DNA of 45,194 nt from the NCBI RefSeq assembly GCF_018129985.1, contig NZ_JAFCKT010000024.1:1-45194 (forward strand), read 5' to 3'. The notes beneath the pieces are model-generated. The model was not told the origin of the DNA and made no database searches. It worked only from the letters and a program-made list of their open reading frames with translations. Origin of the DNA: Bradyrhizobium sp. SZCCT0148. GTDB lineage: Bacteria > Pseudomonadota > Alphaproteobacteria > Rhizobiales > Xanthobacteraceae. Within the stretch, counting starts at the first letter, position 1. Each line of letters begins with the position of its first letter. Made by a program: the position numbers and the translations under genes. Shown here in pieces: positions 25,446 through 34,215 of this stretch.

Positions 25446-26586
25446 AGTCGCGCTTGATCTTCTTGGCCAGCGACCATTTGTGCACTTCAGTCGGCCCGTC
25501 ATAGATCTGGAAGGCACGGATTTCGCGGAAGGCTTGCTCGACGATCGTCTCCGTCGAGACCCCTGTGCCGCCCATCACCTGAACGCAGCGATCGGCAACC
25601 CGCATCAGTGCTTCCGACACGGCCACCTTCGCCATGGAGCTCTCGGTCGTGCCGAGCGAGCCGGTGTCGAGCACTCCGGCGCACCAGTCGATCATCAGCT
25701 CCGATTGCTGGAGATCGATCAGGTTCTCCGCCAGCATGAAGCCGACGCCCTCGTGGTCGACGAGCGGCTTGCCGAACGCCTGGCGGCGGCAGGCATAGTC
25801 GGTGGCAATCTCGTTGGCGCGGATCGCGAGGCCCAGCCATCGCATGCAATGCGACAGCCGTGCGGGGCTCAAACGAATTTGGGCATATTTGAAACCCTCG
25901 CCGGACGCGCCGAGCATCTGGTCGGCCGGCACCCGCAGGTTTTCAATGTCGATCTCCGCGTGTCCGCCGGGCATCGAATTGTCGATCGTATCCAGCACGC
26001 GCAGCGTGCGGATCGCGGGATTTGGCAGATCGACGAGGAACATGCACGCGCCATCGTCAGACTTCGCCATGACGATCCCGACGCGCGCTCCCTCGGCTCC
26101 CGTGATGAACTTCTTTCGCCCGTTGATGACCCAATGGTTGCCGTCGAGCCGGCACGTCGTCTGCATCATCGACGGATCCGATCCGGCTCCGCCCGCATCG
26201 GCAGGCTCCGTCATGAAGAACGCCGAGCGCGCTTTGCCGGACACCAGCGGTTCGAGAAAACGCGATTTCTGCTCGGGGCTGCCGACCTTGCCGAGCAGGT
26301 ACATGTTGCCTTCATCCGGCGCCATGGTGTTGCACGCCAATGGACCGAGTGGAGACAGGCCAGTCTTGATCAGCGCCTTCGCAGTCTCGCGTTGCGTGAG
26401 ATGGGACCCGTCCGCGAGAATGTGCGGCGTCAGGACGCCGGCCTTCCGCGCCTTGTCGCGCAGCTCCTGCACGAGCTCGTCGCTCGGACCGTGCGGACCT
26501 GTCCGGGAATCCCTCTCATAGGGAATGACTTCACTCCGGATGAACGCCTCGATCTTCGCTGCAATGCTGTCGTCTTGATGGGGCAT
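25426..26586 (-). CDS. Acyl-CoA dehydrogenase family protein
   Basis: A 386-residue FAD enzyme of the acyl-CoA dehydrogenase fold. An N-terminal helical domain is followed by a middle beta-domain with AFFMTEPADAGGAGSD (FAD and substrate binding) and NHWVINGRKKFITGA, then the C-terminal helical domain with ARLSHCMRWLGLA, RRQAFGKPL and QVMGGTGVSTET. The terminal IYDGPTEVHKW replaces the usual IYEGTSEI, as in ACAD10/11-like members. ATG 26586 is preceded by GGAG. It is oriented against its TRAP neighbours; the substrate is unknown. Confidence 0.9.
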   Translation of the reverse strand: MPHQDDSIAAKIEAFIRSEVIPYERDSRTGPHGPSDELVQELRDKARKAGVLTPHILADGSHLTQRETAKALIKTGLSPLGPLACNTMAPDEGNMYLLGKVGSPEQKSRFLEPLVSGKARSAFFMTEPADAGGAGSDPSMMQTTCRLDGNHWVINGRKKFITGAEGARVGIVMAKSDDGACMFLVDLPNPAIRTLRVLDTIDNSMPGGHAEIDIENLRVPADQMLGASGEGFKYAQIRLSPARLSHCMRWLGLAIRANEIATDYACRRQAFGKPLVDHEGVGFMLAENLIDLQQSELMIDWCAGVLDTGSLGTTESSMAKVAVSEALMRVADRCVQVMGGTGVSTETIVEQAFREIRAFQIYDGPTEVHKWSLAKKIKRDWKAAQS

Positions 26587-27009
26587 AGCTACTCCGGTCG
26601 ACTGCCGCCTCGGCGGAGGCTGGCTTTCGATCAAGCTATAGACGGATGGGCCGGAGTTGAGCAACATCCGCGCTGTCACTGCCGGATGAGGGGATGGGCG
26701 CGCAAGGATCACTGTCTATTCGATCGCCTCATCGGCGCGCGCGAGCAAGCCCGGCGGCACGACGAGGCCGATTGCTTTTGCTGTCCTGGCGTCGATGATC
26801 AGTTCGACTCTTGCGGCGCATGTGCGTGCGGCAGGGCGAGCGTCGCGGCGAAGCGGAACCCATATCAACGTTGCCTGACGCACACCTTACGGTTCTCTCG
26901 ACACCGCAACGACGCATTTTTTTACTGGTCGTAGCCGCCGAATGATGGGAGACATCCCGCAGCGCGGCGGGTCCCGCGGTTCTGAAATACCGGAATTCTG
27001 GTCGAGTAC
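26587..27009. other. 423-bp gap between acyl-CoA dehydrogenase and response regulator
   Basis: Divergent gap. It holds the promoters of both flanking genes (not resolved) and the C-terminal scrap of an ABC binding-protein gene at 26716-26808. Other open frames here have no family resemblance. Confidence 0.6.
26716..26808 (-). pseudogene. 3' remnant of a COG2984-type ABC substrate-binding protein
   Basis: The minus strand encodes VELIIDARTAK followed by GLVVPPGLLARADEAIE and a TAG stop. This is the characteristic C-terminus of COG2984 binding proteins, usually of the form FELVINLKTAKALGLTVPPTLLARADEVIE. Upstream in the same frame the resemblance is lost and no start or signal peptide follows, so only about 31 codons survive. 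I recognise the ending from memory of the family. Confidence 0.55.
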
Positions 27010-27684
27010 ATGCGCCTTCTGATCGTCGAGGACAATGCCGAGTTATCGCGTCTCGTCGCGGCCGGGCTGGCGGCGGCCGGCTATCAAAGCGACATCGTCG
27101 GCAGCGCGGCCGAGGCGCGCGAGGCGGTGAGCAGCGTCAGCTATGCTGCGATGATCCTCGACCTCGGGCTGCCCGACGGCGACGGCCTGTCGGTGCTGCG
27201 CGAGCTGCGCCTCAAGATGGAGCCGCTTCCCGTGCTGGTGCTGACCGCACGCGGCGGCCTGCAGGACCGCGTCAGCGGCCTGCGCAGCGGCGCCGACGAC
27301 TATCTCGCCAAGCCTTTCGCGATGGAGGAGCTGATCGCGCGGCTGGAGGCGATCCTGCGCCGGCCCGGCCAGCTGCTCGGCCGCTCGCTCAGTCTCGCCA
27401 ACCTCGTCTACGACACCGAGAGCCGCCAGATCTTCGTCGACGACCAGCCGCGGATCATCTCCTCGCGAGAGACGTCGGTGCTGGAGATCCTGCTGCGCCG
27501 TCAGGGCCGGGTGGTGCCGAAGAAGAACGTCGAGGACCACATCTTCGGACTGGAGGGCGAGGTCGCCTCCAACGCGGTCGAGGTCTACGTCTCGCGACTG
27601 CGCAAGCAGCTCGCTGAGCACGGCGCCAAGGTCGTGATCCATACCATCCGCGGCGTCGGCTATCTCATGGACGTGGAGAAATAG
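27010..27684 (+). CDS. OmpR/TctD-type two-component response regulator
   Basis: A 224-residue response regulator. The receiver domain has an acidic pocket (VEDN), phosphoacceptor Asp51 (MILDLGLPDG) and Lys101 (LAKPF). A C-terminal winged helix of the OmpR type (about 127-222, with NAVEVYVSRLRKQL and IHTIRGVGYLM) binds DNA. The histidine kinase gene begins one base after its stop. It closely resembles TctD/QseB-type regulators, which often control carboxylate transporters, in keeping with the TRAP genes around it. Confidence 0.93.
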   Translation: MRLLIVEDNAELSRLVAAGLAAAGYQSDIVGSAAEAREAVSSVSYAAMILDLGLPDGDGLSVLRELRLKMEPLPVLVLTARGGLQDRVSGLRSGADDYLAKPFAMEELIARLEAILRRPGQLLGRSLSLANLVYDTESRQIFVDDQPRIISSRETSVLEILLRRQGRVVPKKNVEDHIFGLEGEVASNAVEVYVSRLRKQLAEHGAKVVIHTIRGVGYLMDVEK

Positions 27685-27685
27685 C

Positions 27686-29098
27686 GTGGCCCGGATCGGG
27701 TCTCAAGACAGGCTCCAAGGCAGGCTCCAAGGCGCCCGGTCCTATGGCAGGTCGCCGACGTTCAAATCGCTGATCTGGCGCATCGTGTTCCTGCACATCC
27801 TCGCCGTCGCGGTGGTCGCGATCTTCCTGCCGCTCGTGCTGTTCTGGCTGCTCAACTCCGAGATCGACCAGCTGCATCGCGATGCCATGCGCGCCCAGGC
27901 CGAAGTGCTTGCCGAGCGCATCGTTGCGCAACCGGACGGTTTGCTGACGTTCAATCTGCCCGACAGCCTGAAGGGCCTCTATTCGGATGCCTATGGCCGC
28001 TATCAGTACGACATCCGCGATTCCGAGGGCAGGCTGCTGTTCTCGTCCCATCGGCGCACCGCGCCCACAGCACCGCGGTCATCGGAGAGCATTTCGGGGG
28101 CCGCCGTCACCCGCGTCATTGACGGCAGGACGGTGCGCATCCAGGTCGCCGAGGACCTCGCGCACCGTGACGTCATCATCGACGACATCGTCTCGAACTT
28201 CTTCCGACGCGTGGGCTGGATCACCATCCCGATCCTGCTGATCCTGCTCGCGACCGACATAATCATCTTTCGCCGTGCAATCGCGCCGCTGTGGAAGGCC
28301 TCCGAAGAGGCCAGCAATATCGGACCGGCGCGCACCGACATCCGCCTGCCGACGGAGCAGATTCCGCGCGAGATCCTGCCGCTCGTCACCGCCGTCAACC
28401 AGGCGCTCGACCGGCTCGAAGGCGGCTTTCGGGTGCAGCGGCAGTTCACGGCGGATGCCGCGCATCAATTGCGCACGCCGCTGGCGATCCTGCGCACCCG
28501 GATCGAGACGCTCGGCGATCATGCGGCACGGCAGGCGCTGCACGCCGACATCGAAACCATGAGCCGGCTCGTCGCCCAGTTGCTGGAGATCGCCGAGCTC
28601 GACACACTGGTGCTCGATCCCGGCGAAACCGCGGATCTGCGCGCGGTCTGTGCCGAGGTGGTCGCCTCGATCGCTCCGTTCGCGATCGCGCAGCACAAGG
28701 ACATCGCGCTCAAGGGCACCGACGCGCCGGTCAGGATCCACGGCAATTCGGAGATGCTCCAGCGCGCGGTCTTCAACCTTGCCGAAAACGCCATCAAGTT
28801 CACGGCGAAGGACACCACCGTCGATGTCGAGGTGGGCGAAGATGGTTCGGTCCGCGTGCGCGATTGTGGTCCGGGGATCGCGGAGGCCGAGCGTGAGCTG
28901 ATCTTCCAGCGTTTCTGGCGCGCCGACCGCCGGCGCAGCGACGGCGCAGGATTGGGGCTGTCGATCGTGCGCGCCGTGGCCGACGATCATGCCGCGACGG
29001 TGGCGGTGGCGAACCTCCCCGGCGGCGGCGCGGAGTTCACGCTGCGGTTTCGGCTGGCGGAGAGTGAACCGTCGCCTTCACCCTCAAGGGCGGAGTGA
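27686..29098 (+). CDS. TctE-like sensor histidine kinase
   Basis: A 470-residue kinase starting at GTG 27686 with GGAGA upstream. Two membrane helices (about 29-56 and 176-194) flank a periplasmic region resembling the 2CSK_N domain of TctE. A HAMP-like linker follows, then HisKA with His260 in ADAAHQLRTPLA and an HATPase domain (NLAENAIKF, DCGPGIAE, GAGLGLSIV). It is coupled to the response regulator. Likely signal: a carboxylate carried by the adjacent TRAP system; this is inference. Confidence 0.92.
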   Translation: MARIGSQDRLQGRLQGARSYGRSPTFKSLIWRIVFLHILAVAVVAIFLPLVLFWLLNSEIDQLHRDAMRAQAEVLAERIVAQPDGLLTFNLPDSLKGLYSDAYGRYQYDIRDSEGRLLFSSHRRTAPTAPRSSESISGAAVTRVIDGRTVRIQVAEDLAHRDVIIDDIVSNFFRRVGWITIPILLILLATDIIIFRRAIAPLWKASEEASNIGPARTDIRLPTEQIPREILPLVTAVNQALDRLEGGFRVQRQFTADAAHQLRTPLAILRTRIETLGDHAARQALHADIETMSRLVAQLLEIAELDTLVLDPGETADLRAVCAEVVASIAPFAIAQHKDIALKGTDAPVRIHGNSEMLQRAVFNLAENAIKFTAKDTTVDVEVGEDGSVRVRDCGPGIAEAERELIFQRFWRADRRRSDGAGLGLSIVRAVADDHAATVAVANLPGGGAEFTLRFRLAESEPSPSPSRAE

Positions 29099-29123
29099 TC
29101 GCAGCTGCGCGTCGTTAGGAGGG

Positions 29124-29152
29124 GTCATGGCCGAGACGAGCCCGGCCATGAC
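29124..29152. repeat. Extragenic palindromic (REP-like) element
   Basis: GTCATGGCCG (29124-29133) pairs perfectly with CGGCCATGAC (29143-29152) around a 9-base loop. It lies in the 74-bp gap between convergent genes. It resembles the GTCATGGCCGGG...CCCGGCCATGAC elements scattered through Bradyrhizobium and Rhodopseudomonas genomes. It could also act as a bidirectional hairpin, but there is no T-run. Confidence 0.6.
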
Positions 29153-29172
29153 GATGTGGATACGATCGTGCG

Positions 29173-30828
29173 CTATTTCGACGGCGGGCCGAAATCCAGC
29201 GGCGGCAGCTCGATCTGCGGCACCTCGATCTTGATCGTGTTGGGATCGATGTTGGACTGCACGCCCTTGTAGTGCATCACCATCGAGGGGAACGCGATCA
29301 CCAACGCGACCATGATGATCTGGATGACGACGAATGGCACCGCGCCCCAATAGATCTGGCCGGTGGTGACGGGGTCCATCCGCTTGCCGGTGACGCGATC
29401 GGTGTAGCGTTCCTTCGGTGCCACCGACCGGAGATAGAACAACGCGAAGCCGAACGGTGGATGCATGAACGAGGTCTGCATGTTGACGCCGAGGATGACG
29501 CCGAACCAGATCAGGTCGATGCCGAGATGCTCCGCGGCAGGCCCGAGCAGCGGGATCACGATGAAGGCCAGCTCGAAGAAGTCGAGGAAGAAGGCCAGCA
29601 CGAACACGAAGACGTTGACGAAGATCAGGAAGCCGACCTGGCCGCCGGGCAGGGAGGTGAGCAGGTGCTCGACCCAGACGTGCCCGTTGACGCCGTAGAA
29701 GGTCAGCGAGAACACACGGGCGCCGACCAGGATGAACACGACGAAAGCCGACAGCTTGGCGGTCGATTCCGTGGCTTGCCGGATCAGATCCCAGCTCAGG
29801 CGCCGCTTCGCGGCGCCGAGGATGAGGGCGCCGGCGGCACCCATCGCGCCGCCTTCGGTCGGGGTCGCGATGCCGATGAAGATCGTGCCGAGCACCAGGA
29901 AGATCAGGAACAGCGGCGGCACCATCACGAAGGTGGTCTGCTGCGCCATCTTCGAGAGGAAGCGGAAGCCGGTGAGCTTGTCGATCACCCAGTTCAGCAC
30001 GGCGACGGCGAACGCGAAGATGATGCCGTAGAACATGCTGAGCACGACATAGTCGGCGCCATGCGTCTCGGAATTGCGCATCATGAACCAGCCGAACACG
30101 CAGCTCGCCAGGAACAGCACGCCGAGGGACCGGAGGCCGCGGTCGCCACTTTCCTCGCGGAAGCCGATGGCTTCTTTCGGCAGGCCCGGGGTGGCCTTCG
30201 GGAAGATCATGCTGACGAGGAAGGCGTAGAGGGCGTAGAGCCCGGCGAGCACGAGGCCGGGGATGAAGGCGCCCTCGTACATGTCGCCGACGGACTTGCC
30301 GAGCTGGTCGGCCATCACGATCAGAACGAGCGAGGGCGGAATGATCTGCGCGAGCGTGCCGGACGCTGCGATGACGCCGGCGGCGACGCGGCGGTCATAG
30401 CCGTAGCGCAGCATGATCGGCAGCGAGATCAGGCCCATCGAGATCACGGACGCCGCGACCACGCCCGTCGTCGCAGCGAGCAGCGCGCCGACGAAGATCA
30501 CGGCATAGGCAAGGCCGCCGCGGATGGTGCCGAACAGCTGGCCGATGGTGTCGAGCAGGTCCTCGGCCATGCCCGACCGCTCCAGCACCAGTCCCATGAA
30601 GGTGAAAAAGGGGATGGCGAGCAGCGTGTCGTTGTTCATCACGCCGTAGACGCGCTCGGGAAGCGCCTGCAGGAAGTCCGGGTGGAATTGGCCGAGCTCG
30701 ACGCCGATGATGGCGTAGAACAGGCCGACGGCGCCGAGCGAGAATGCCGCGGGATAGCCGAGCAGCAGCACGACGACCAGCGACGCGAACATGATGGGCG
30801 CCATATTGGCGATGATAAACGCGGTCAT
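29173..30828 (-). CDS. TRAP transporter large permease subunit (DctM family)
   Basis: A 551-residue membrane protein with more than a dozen hydrophobic segments that forms the sodium-coupled transport channel. Family blocks include FFTFMGLVLERSGMAEDLLD, SGTLAQIIPPSLVLIVMADQ and IATPTEGGAMGA. It is over 100 residues longer than the usual DctM of about 430, with an extended middle region and C-terminal tail, as in the mannitol/chloroaromatic and TakM-like subgroup. The small subunit gene lies 27 bp upstream. The binding proteins are about 4 kb away on the opposite strand. Confidence 0.92.
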   Translation of the reverse strand: MTAFIIANMAPIMFASLVVVLLLGYPAAFSLGAVGLFYAIIGVELGQFHPDFLQALPERVYGVMNNDTLLAIPFFTFMGLVLERSGMAEDLLDTIGQLFGTIRGGLAYAVIFVGALLAATTGVVAASVISMGLISLPIMLRYGYDRRVAAGVIAASGTLAQIIPPSLVLIVMADQLGKSVGDMYEGAFIPGLVLAGLYALYAFLVSMIFPKATPGLPKEAIGFREESGDRGLRSLGVLFLASCVFGWFMMRNSETHGADYVVLSMFYGIIFAFAVAVLNWVIDKLTGFRFLSKMAQQTTFVMVPPLFLIFLVLGTIFIGIATPTEGGAMGAAGALILGAAKRRLSWDLIRQATESTAKLSAFVVFILVGARVFSLTFYGVNGHVWVEHLLTSLPGGQVGFLIFVNVFVFVLAFFLDFFELAFIVIPLLGPAAEHLGIDLIWFGVILGVNMQTSFMHPPFGFALFYLRSVAPKERYTDRVTGKRMDPVTTGQIYWGAVPFVVIQIIMVALVIAFPSMVMHYKGVQSNIDPNTIKIEVPQIELPPLDFGPPSK

Positions 30829-30855
30829 GATTCCCCCTTAAACCGTCGCCAACGG

Positions 30856-31437
30856 CTACTTCTTCTCGATCGCTTCGACGAGATGCTCGACTTCAGCCTC
30901 CAGCGCCGAGACCTGGGATTCATGCGGGTCCGGTATCAGTCCGCGCATCACCGCAATCCGCTTGATCAATTCGGAGATGGCCTGAACCAGCAGCATGGCG
31001 AACCCGATCATGATGAGGGACTTCGCGGGCCATTGCGGCAGGCCGCCGGCATTGCCGGACTGTTCGTTGATCTGCATCGAGCGCTGGAAGAACGGCACGC
31101 CTGTGACGATCATGACGATGCAGAGCGGAATGAGGAAGAACAGGTGACCGACCAGGTCGATCACGTTGCGCAACTTCTTCGGCAGCGCGTTGTTCACGAT
31201 GTCGATGCGGATGTGCTCGTTGTCGAGCAGCGTCCAGGGCGAGCACAGCAGGAACACGATGCTGAACAGCACCCATTGCAGCTCGAGCCACGAATTCGAC
31301 GACGTGTCGAACGACTTGCGGATGATCGCATTGACCGCCGAGATGATGACGGCGGCCACGATCAGCCACGCAAGGCGTTTGCCCGTCCAGCGTGTGAACG
31401 CGTCGATCCCTCGGCTCAGCTTTAGGAGCGCTTGCAA
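30856..31437 (-). CDS. TRAP transporter small permease subunit (DctQ family)
   Basis: A 193-residue membrane protein with four hydrophobic segments (about 22-40, 52-70, 92-112, 138-160) and the typical LLDNEHIRIDIV block. A C-terminal helical tail ends in EVEHLVEAIEKK. The start is TTG 31437 with GGGGGAGG 9-16 bases upstream. It is co-transcribed with the large subunit. No binding protein precedes it, unlike most TRAP operons. Confidence 0.9.
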   Translation of the reverse strand: MQALLKLSRGIDAFTRWTGKRLAWLIVAAVIISAVNAIIRKSFDTSSNSWLELQWVLFSIVFLLCSPWTLLDNEHIRIDIVNNALPKKLRNVIDLVGHLFFLIPLCIVMIVTGVPFFQRSMQINEQSGNAGGLPQWPAKSLIMIGFAMLLVQAISELIKRIAVMRGLIPDPHESQVSALEAEVEHLVEAIEKK

Positions 31438-31608
31438 CGATAGGTCCTCCCCCGATGGTGTGCCTCGGCCGTCTTGACTGCGCCGAACGGGCGCGTGGCT
31501 TGTCTCGCCGCGCAGGCATGAGGCAGCCGCACCAAACCAGCGGGCGTGCCGCCAGTCAATTGGAAGTTTGTTGATAGTTCAGGGGAATAAGACCGTAATC
31601 CGCCGGTG

Positions 31609-32628
31609 TCAGCCGCCGGTGACGCTCATGTGCCTGGAGACGCTGGGACGGTCGTGACGGCGGTCGATGATGAAATCGTGGCCCTTGGGCTTCAGCCCGA
31701 TGGCGCGGTCGATCGCATCCGCAAGCAGAGCGTCGTCATCGGATGCACGCAGAGGTTTGCGCAGATCCGAGGCATCCTCATGGCCGAGGCAGGTGTGCAG
31801 CGTTCCGGTGCAGGTGACGCGAACCCGGTTGCAGGATTCGCAGAAATTATGCGTCATCGGCGTGATGAAGCCGAGCTTGCCGCCGGTCTCGGCGACGCCG
31901 ACATAGCGCGCCGGGCCGCCGGTGCTTTCCGCCAGATCCGTCAGCGTGAATTGCTGGGCGAGGCGCGCGCGCACCAGCGACAGCGGCAGATACTGGTCGA
32001 TCCGTCCCGATCCGATCTCGCCCATCGGCATGACTTCGATCAGCGTCAGGTCCATCCCCTTGCCATGGGCCCAGCGCATCAGGTCCGGCAGTTCGTCCTC
32101 GTTGAGGCTCTTCAGTGCCACCGCGTTGATCTTCACGGCAAGTCCTGCGGCGCGCGCGGCCTCGATGCCTTCCAGCACCTTGTCGATCTCGCCCCAGCGG
32201 GTGATCTCGCGAAACTTCCGGGGATCAAGCGTATCGAGCGAGACGTTGATGCGGCGGACGCCGCAATCGGCGAGCTCGCTTGCGTATTTCGCAAGCTGGG
32301 TGCCGTTGGTGGTCAGGGTCAGCTCGTTCAGCGCGCCGCTCGACAGATGGCGCGACAGCGAGCGCACCAGGGTCATCACGTTGCGCCGGACCAGCGGCTC
32401 GCCGCCGGTGAGCCGCAGCTTCTTGACCCCCTTGGCGATGAAAGCCGTGCAGAGCCGGTCGAGTTCTTCCAGCGTCAACAGGTTCGCCTTCGGCAGGAAC
32501 GTCATGTCTTCCGACATGCAGTAGAAGCAGCGCAGGTCACAGCGATCGGTGACGGAGACGCGCAGATAGCTGATGGTCCGCCCGAACGGATCGGTCATCG
32601 GGGTCGACAGCGCGGTGGATCCGTTCAT
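31609..32628 (-). CDS. moaA: GTP 3',8-cyclase MoaA (molybdenum cofactor synthesis)
   Basis: A 339-residue radical SAM enzyme that starts molybdopterin synthesis from GTP. The N-terminal SAM cluster motif lies in VTDRCDLRCFYCMS. The C-terminal second cluster has CESCNRVRVTCTGTLHTC, and the chain ends in the conserved Gly-Gly (SVTGG). ATG 32628 is chosen; an upstream GTG (32664) and ATG 32598 are in frame. No other moa gene is present in the window. Confidence 0.95.
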   Translation of the reverse strand: MNGSTALSTPMTDPFGRTISYLRVSVTDRCDLRCFYCMSEDMTFLPKANLLTLEELDRLCTAFIAKGVKKLRLTGGEPLVRRNVMTLVRSLSRHLSSGALNELTLTTNGTQLAKYASELADCGVRRINVSLDTLDPRKFREITRWGEIDKVLEGIEAARAAGLAVKINAVALKSLNEDELPDLMRWAHGKGMDLTLIEVMPMGEIGSGRIDQYLPLSLVRARLAQQFTLTDLAESTGGPARYVGVAETGGKLGFITPMTHNFCESCNRVRVTCTGTLHTCLGHEDASDLRKPLRASDDDALLADAIDRAIGLKPKGHDFIIDRRHDRPSVSRHMSVTGG

Positions 32629-32737
32629 GGAGAGGCCTTGTCTCACTTGCGGCGTCGGGCGCACCTTTGCATCAGCGGTGCTCGGGATTCAATCTAAGCA
32701 TCGGACGCGACGAGGACAATCGGGTGGTCTACTTAGA

Positions 32738-33220
32738 TCAGCGCCTGCCGGCGTTCGGATCGGGGAACGGGGAGCCCGCGGCCGGTGCGGATTCGGCGGG
32801 GGCCGCAGCCGCAGCCGGTTTGGGCTTCCTCGGCCGGTGCGGCTTGCGAACCGGTTTCGGCGGAGTGGCCGGCTGGAGTTCCGCAAACACCGGATTCGGG
32901 TCTGATGTCACCGAAGCGGGCGTGGTGAAATCCCCGGGATTTCGGATCACGTTCACCGGGACGCTCGCCGGCTGGTACTTCGGCAGCACGAACGCAACCG
33001 TAAAGGGCGCCTCGGGGGCGGGAACCGAGACGGAGCAGGGGGTCTTGCATCCCGGCCCGAGCGAGGTCGTGGCGTCGGCTCCCGGGTTGGATTCGAGCCG
33101 GAGCTGAACCGTCGGTGGGGCCGATTTGAACATGTCCCAGGACATCGAGGAGCAGCCCCCAAGTCCTAACGCTCCCAAAACACTCGCTCCGGCTAACGCA
33201 AACGCGATGACACGACGCAT
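32738..33220 (-). CDS. Putative lipoprotein with Pro/Ala/Lys-rich tail
   Basis: A 160-residue protein. The N-terminus MRRVIAFALAGASVLGALGLGGCSSM is a lipoprotein signal with lipobox LGGC. A short beta-rich region (about 35-95, starting PTVQLRLESNPGADATTS) resembles PEGA-like segments, with two cysteines in GCKTPC. The tail (about 110-160) is low-complexity with KPVRKPHRPRKPKP and many alanines and prolines, typical of a periplasm- or cell-wall-spanning stretch. Function is unknown. ATG 33220 is preferred to an upstream start that would bury the signal peptide. Confidence 0.75.
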   Translation of the reverse strand: MRRVIAFALAGASVLGALGLGGCSSMSWDMFKSAPPTVQLRLESNPGADATTSLGPGCKTPCSVSVPAPEAPFTVAFVLPKYQPASVPVNVIRNPGDFTTPASVTSDPNPVFAELQPATPPKPVRKPHRPRKPKPAAAAAPAESAPAAGSPFPDPNAGRR

Positions 33221-33313
33221 GACCCATCCACTTCGGCTGCGACGAACCGCCACATACCCCGCGCGGACCATAGGAGTGTCGTTCGGGGCAGGCAACCGCC
33301 GGGCTGCGCATGG

Positions 33314-33328
33314 TTAATGAATGGCTAA
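33314..33328. promoter_or_regulatory. Possible weak CtrA-like site
   Basis: TTAA-N7-CTAA differs from the CtrA consensus by one base. It lies about 95-110 bp upstream of the lipoprotein gene. Such near matches can arise by chance, so support is weak. Confidence 0.2.
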
Positions 33329-33374
33329 TGCAGGGTCGGCCGAATAGACGTGAGATATGAATAGCTTGCCGGTG

Positions 33375-34046
33375 CTATCCGGTCATCAGGCTGCTGGCGG
33401 CGGCCGGCAGGTCACGCATATGATGGATCAGCCGGTCCGGCTTCAGCTCGGCGATCGGAACGTCGGTATAGCCAAAACTGACCCCGATCACGGGCACCCC
33501 GGCCCGGCGAGCGACCCCGACATCGGTTCCGGCATCCCCGACCATGATACTGGCTTTGACCGCTCCGCCGGCCCGCGCCACCGTTTCGCGAAAGATGGTC
33601 GGGTCGGGCTTCTGGACGCCAAAGGTGTCGGCGCCACAGATTGCCGCGAAGCGGCGACTGAGGTCGAGCTGGTCCAGAAGCCGCTTCGACAGCCACTCCA
33701 GCTTGTTGGTGCAGACCGCGAGCCGATGGCCCTGTTCCGAGAAATGGTCCAGCGCGGCCTCGAGCCCCTCGAAGGGGCGGGATTCGACCGCGATATGGTC
33801 GGCGTAATAGGCAATGAAATCCGCGGTCATCCGGTCCATGTCGGCGGGGGTGACGCTGCGGCCCTCGGCCTCCAGCCCCCGCTCAATCAGCTTGCGGGCG
33901 CCGGCGCCGATCATGTTGCGGGCCGAGGCCATCGGCACGGGCGGCAGCCCCTCGCGGTCGAGCACGTGGTTCAGCGCGGTGATCAGGTCGGGCGCCGTAT
34001 CCACAAGCGTGCCGTCGAGATCGAAGACGATGGTGTGAGGGGTCAT
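33375..34046 (-). CDS. gph: HAD family phosphoglycolate phosphatase
   Basis: A 223-residue HAD hydrolase that removes phosphate from 2-phosphoglycolate. Motif I is VFDLDGTLVDT, motif II the Thr in AVCTNK, motif III the Lys in QKPDP and motif IV VGDAGTDV. The helical cap lies at about residues 17-85. ATG 34046 directly precedes the conserved N-terminus. Adjacent to but divergent from rpiA; some similar HAD enzymes act on other sugar phosphates. Confidence 0.88.
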   Translation of the reverse strand: MTPHTIVFDLDGTLVDTAPDLITALNHVLDREGLPPVPMASARNMIGAGARKLIERGLEAEGRSVTPADMDRMTADFIAYYADHIAVESRPFEGLEAALDHFSEQGHRLAVCTNKLEWLSKRLLDQLDLSRRFAAICGADTFGVQKPDPTIFRETVARAGGAVKASIMVGDAGTDVGVARRAGVPVIGVSFGYTDVPIAELKPDRLIHHMRDLPAAASSLMTG

Positions 34047-34215
34047 GGTCCAAGCGCTACCGGCCCGGTCAGGCCAGTGCAAGGGGCGGCGTCATAAGAT
34101 CACCTTATAGCCTGGTTCCCCAGACCCTGTTCTCCGGCGGCAAACGAGGCTACATAGGCCGCCGAAAGCGGCCACGATCGGCGGCACGTTCGGGACTCAT
34201 GAGGTGGGCGCAGAC

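Noticed and set aside
27704..27731. Short direct repeat (AGGCTCCAAGG twice) at the start of the TctE-like kinase gene
   Set aside because: Only two 12-bp copies inside coding sequence; it keeps the frame and is probably chance or a minor duplication. It slightly weakens the GTG start but does not overturn it.
29272..31425. 717-codon plus-strand open frame over the TRAP permease genes
   Set aside because: Its His/Asp/Glu/Gln-rich composition is the usual mirror of a membrane protein on the opposite strand.
32629..32737. Molybdenum cofactor riboswitch upstream of moaA
   Set aside because: The 109-bp gap is too short and shows no multi-stem structure resembling the motif.
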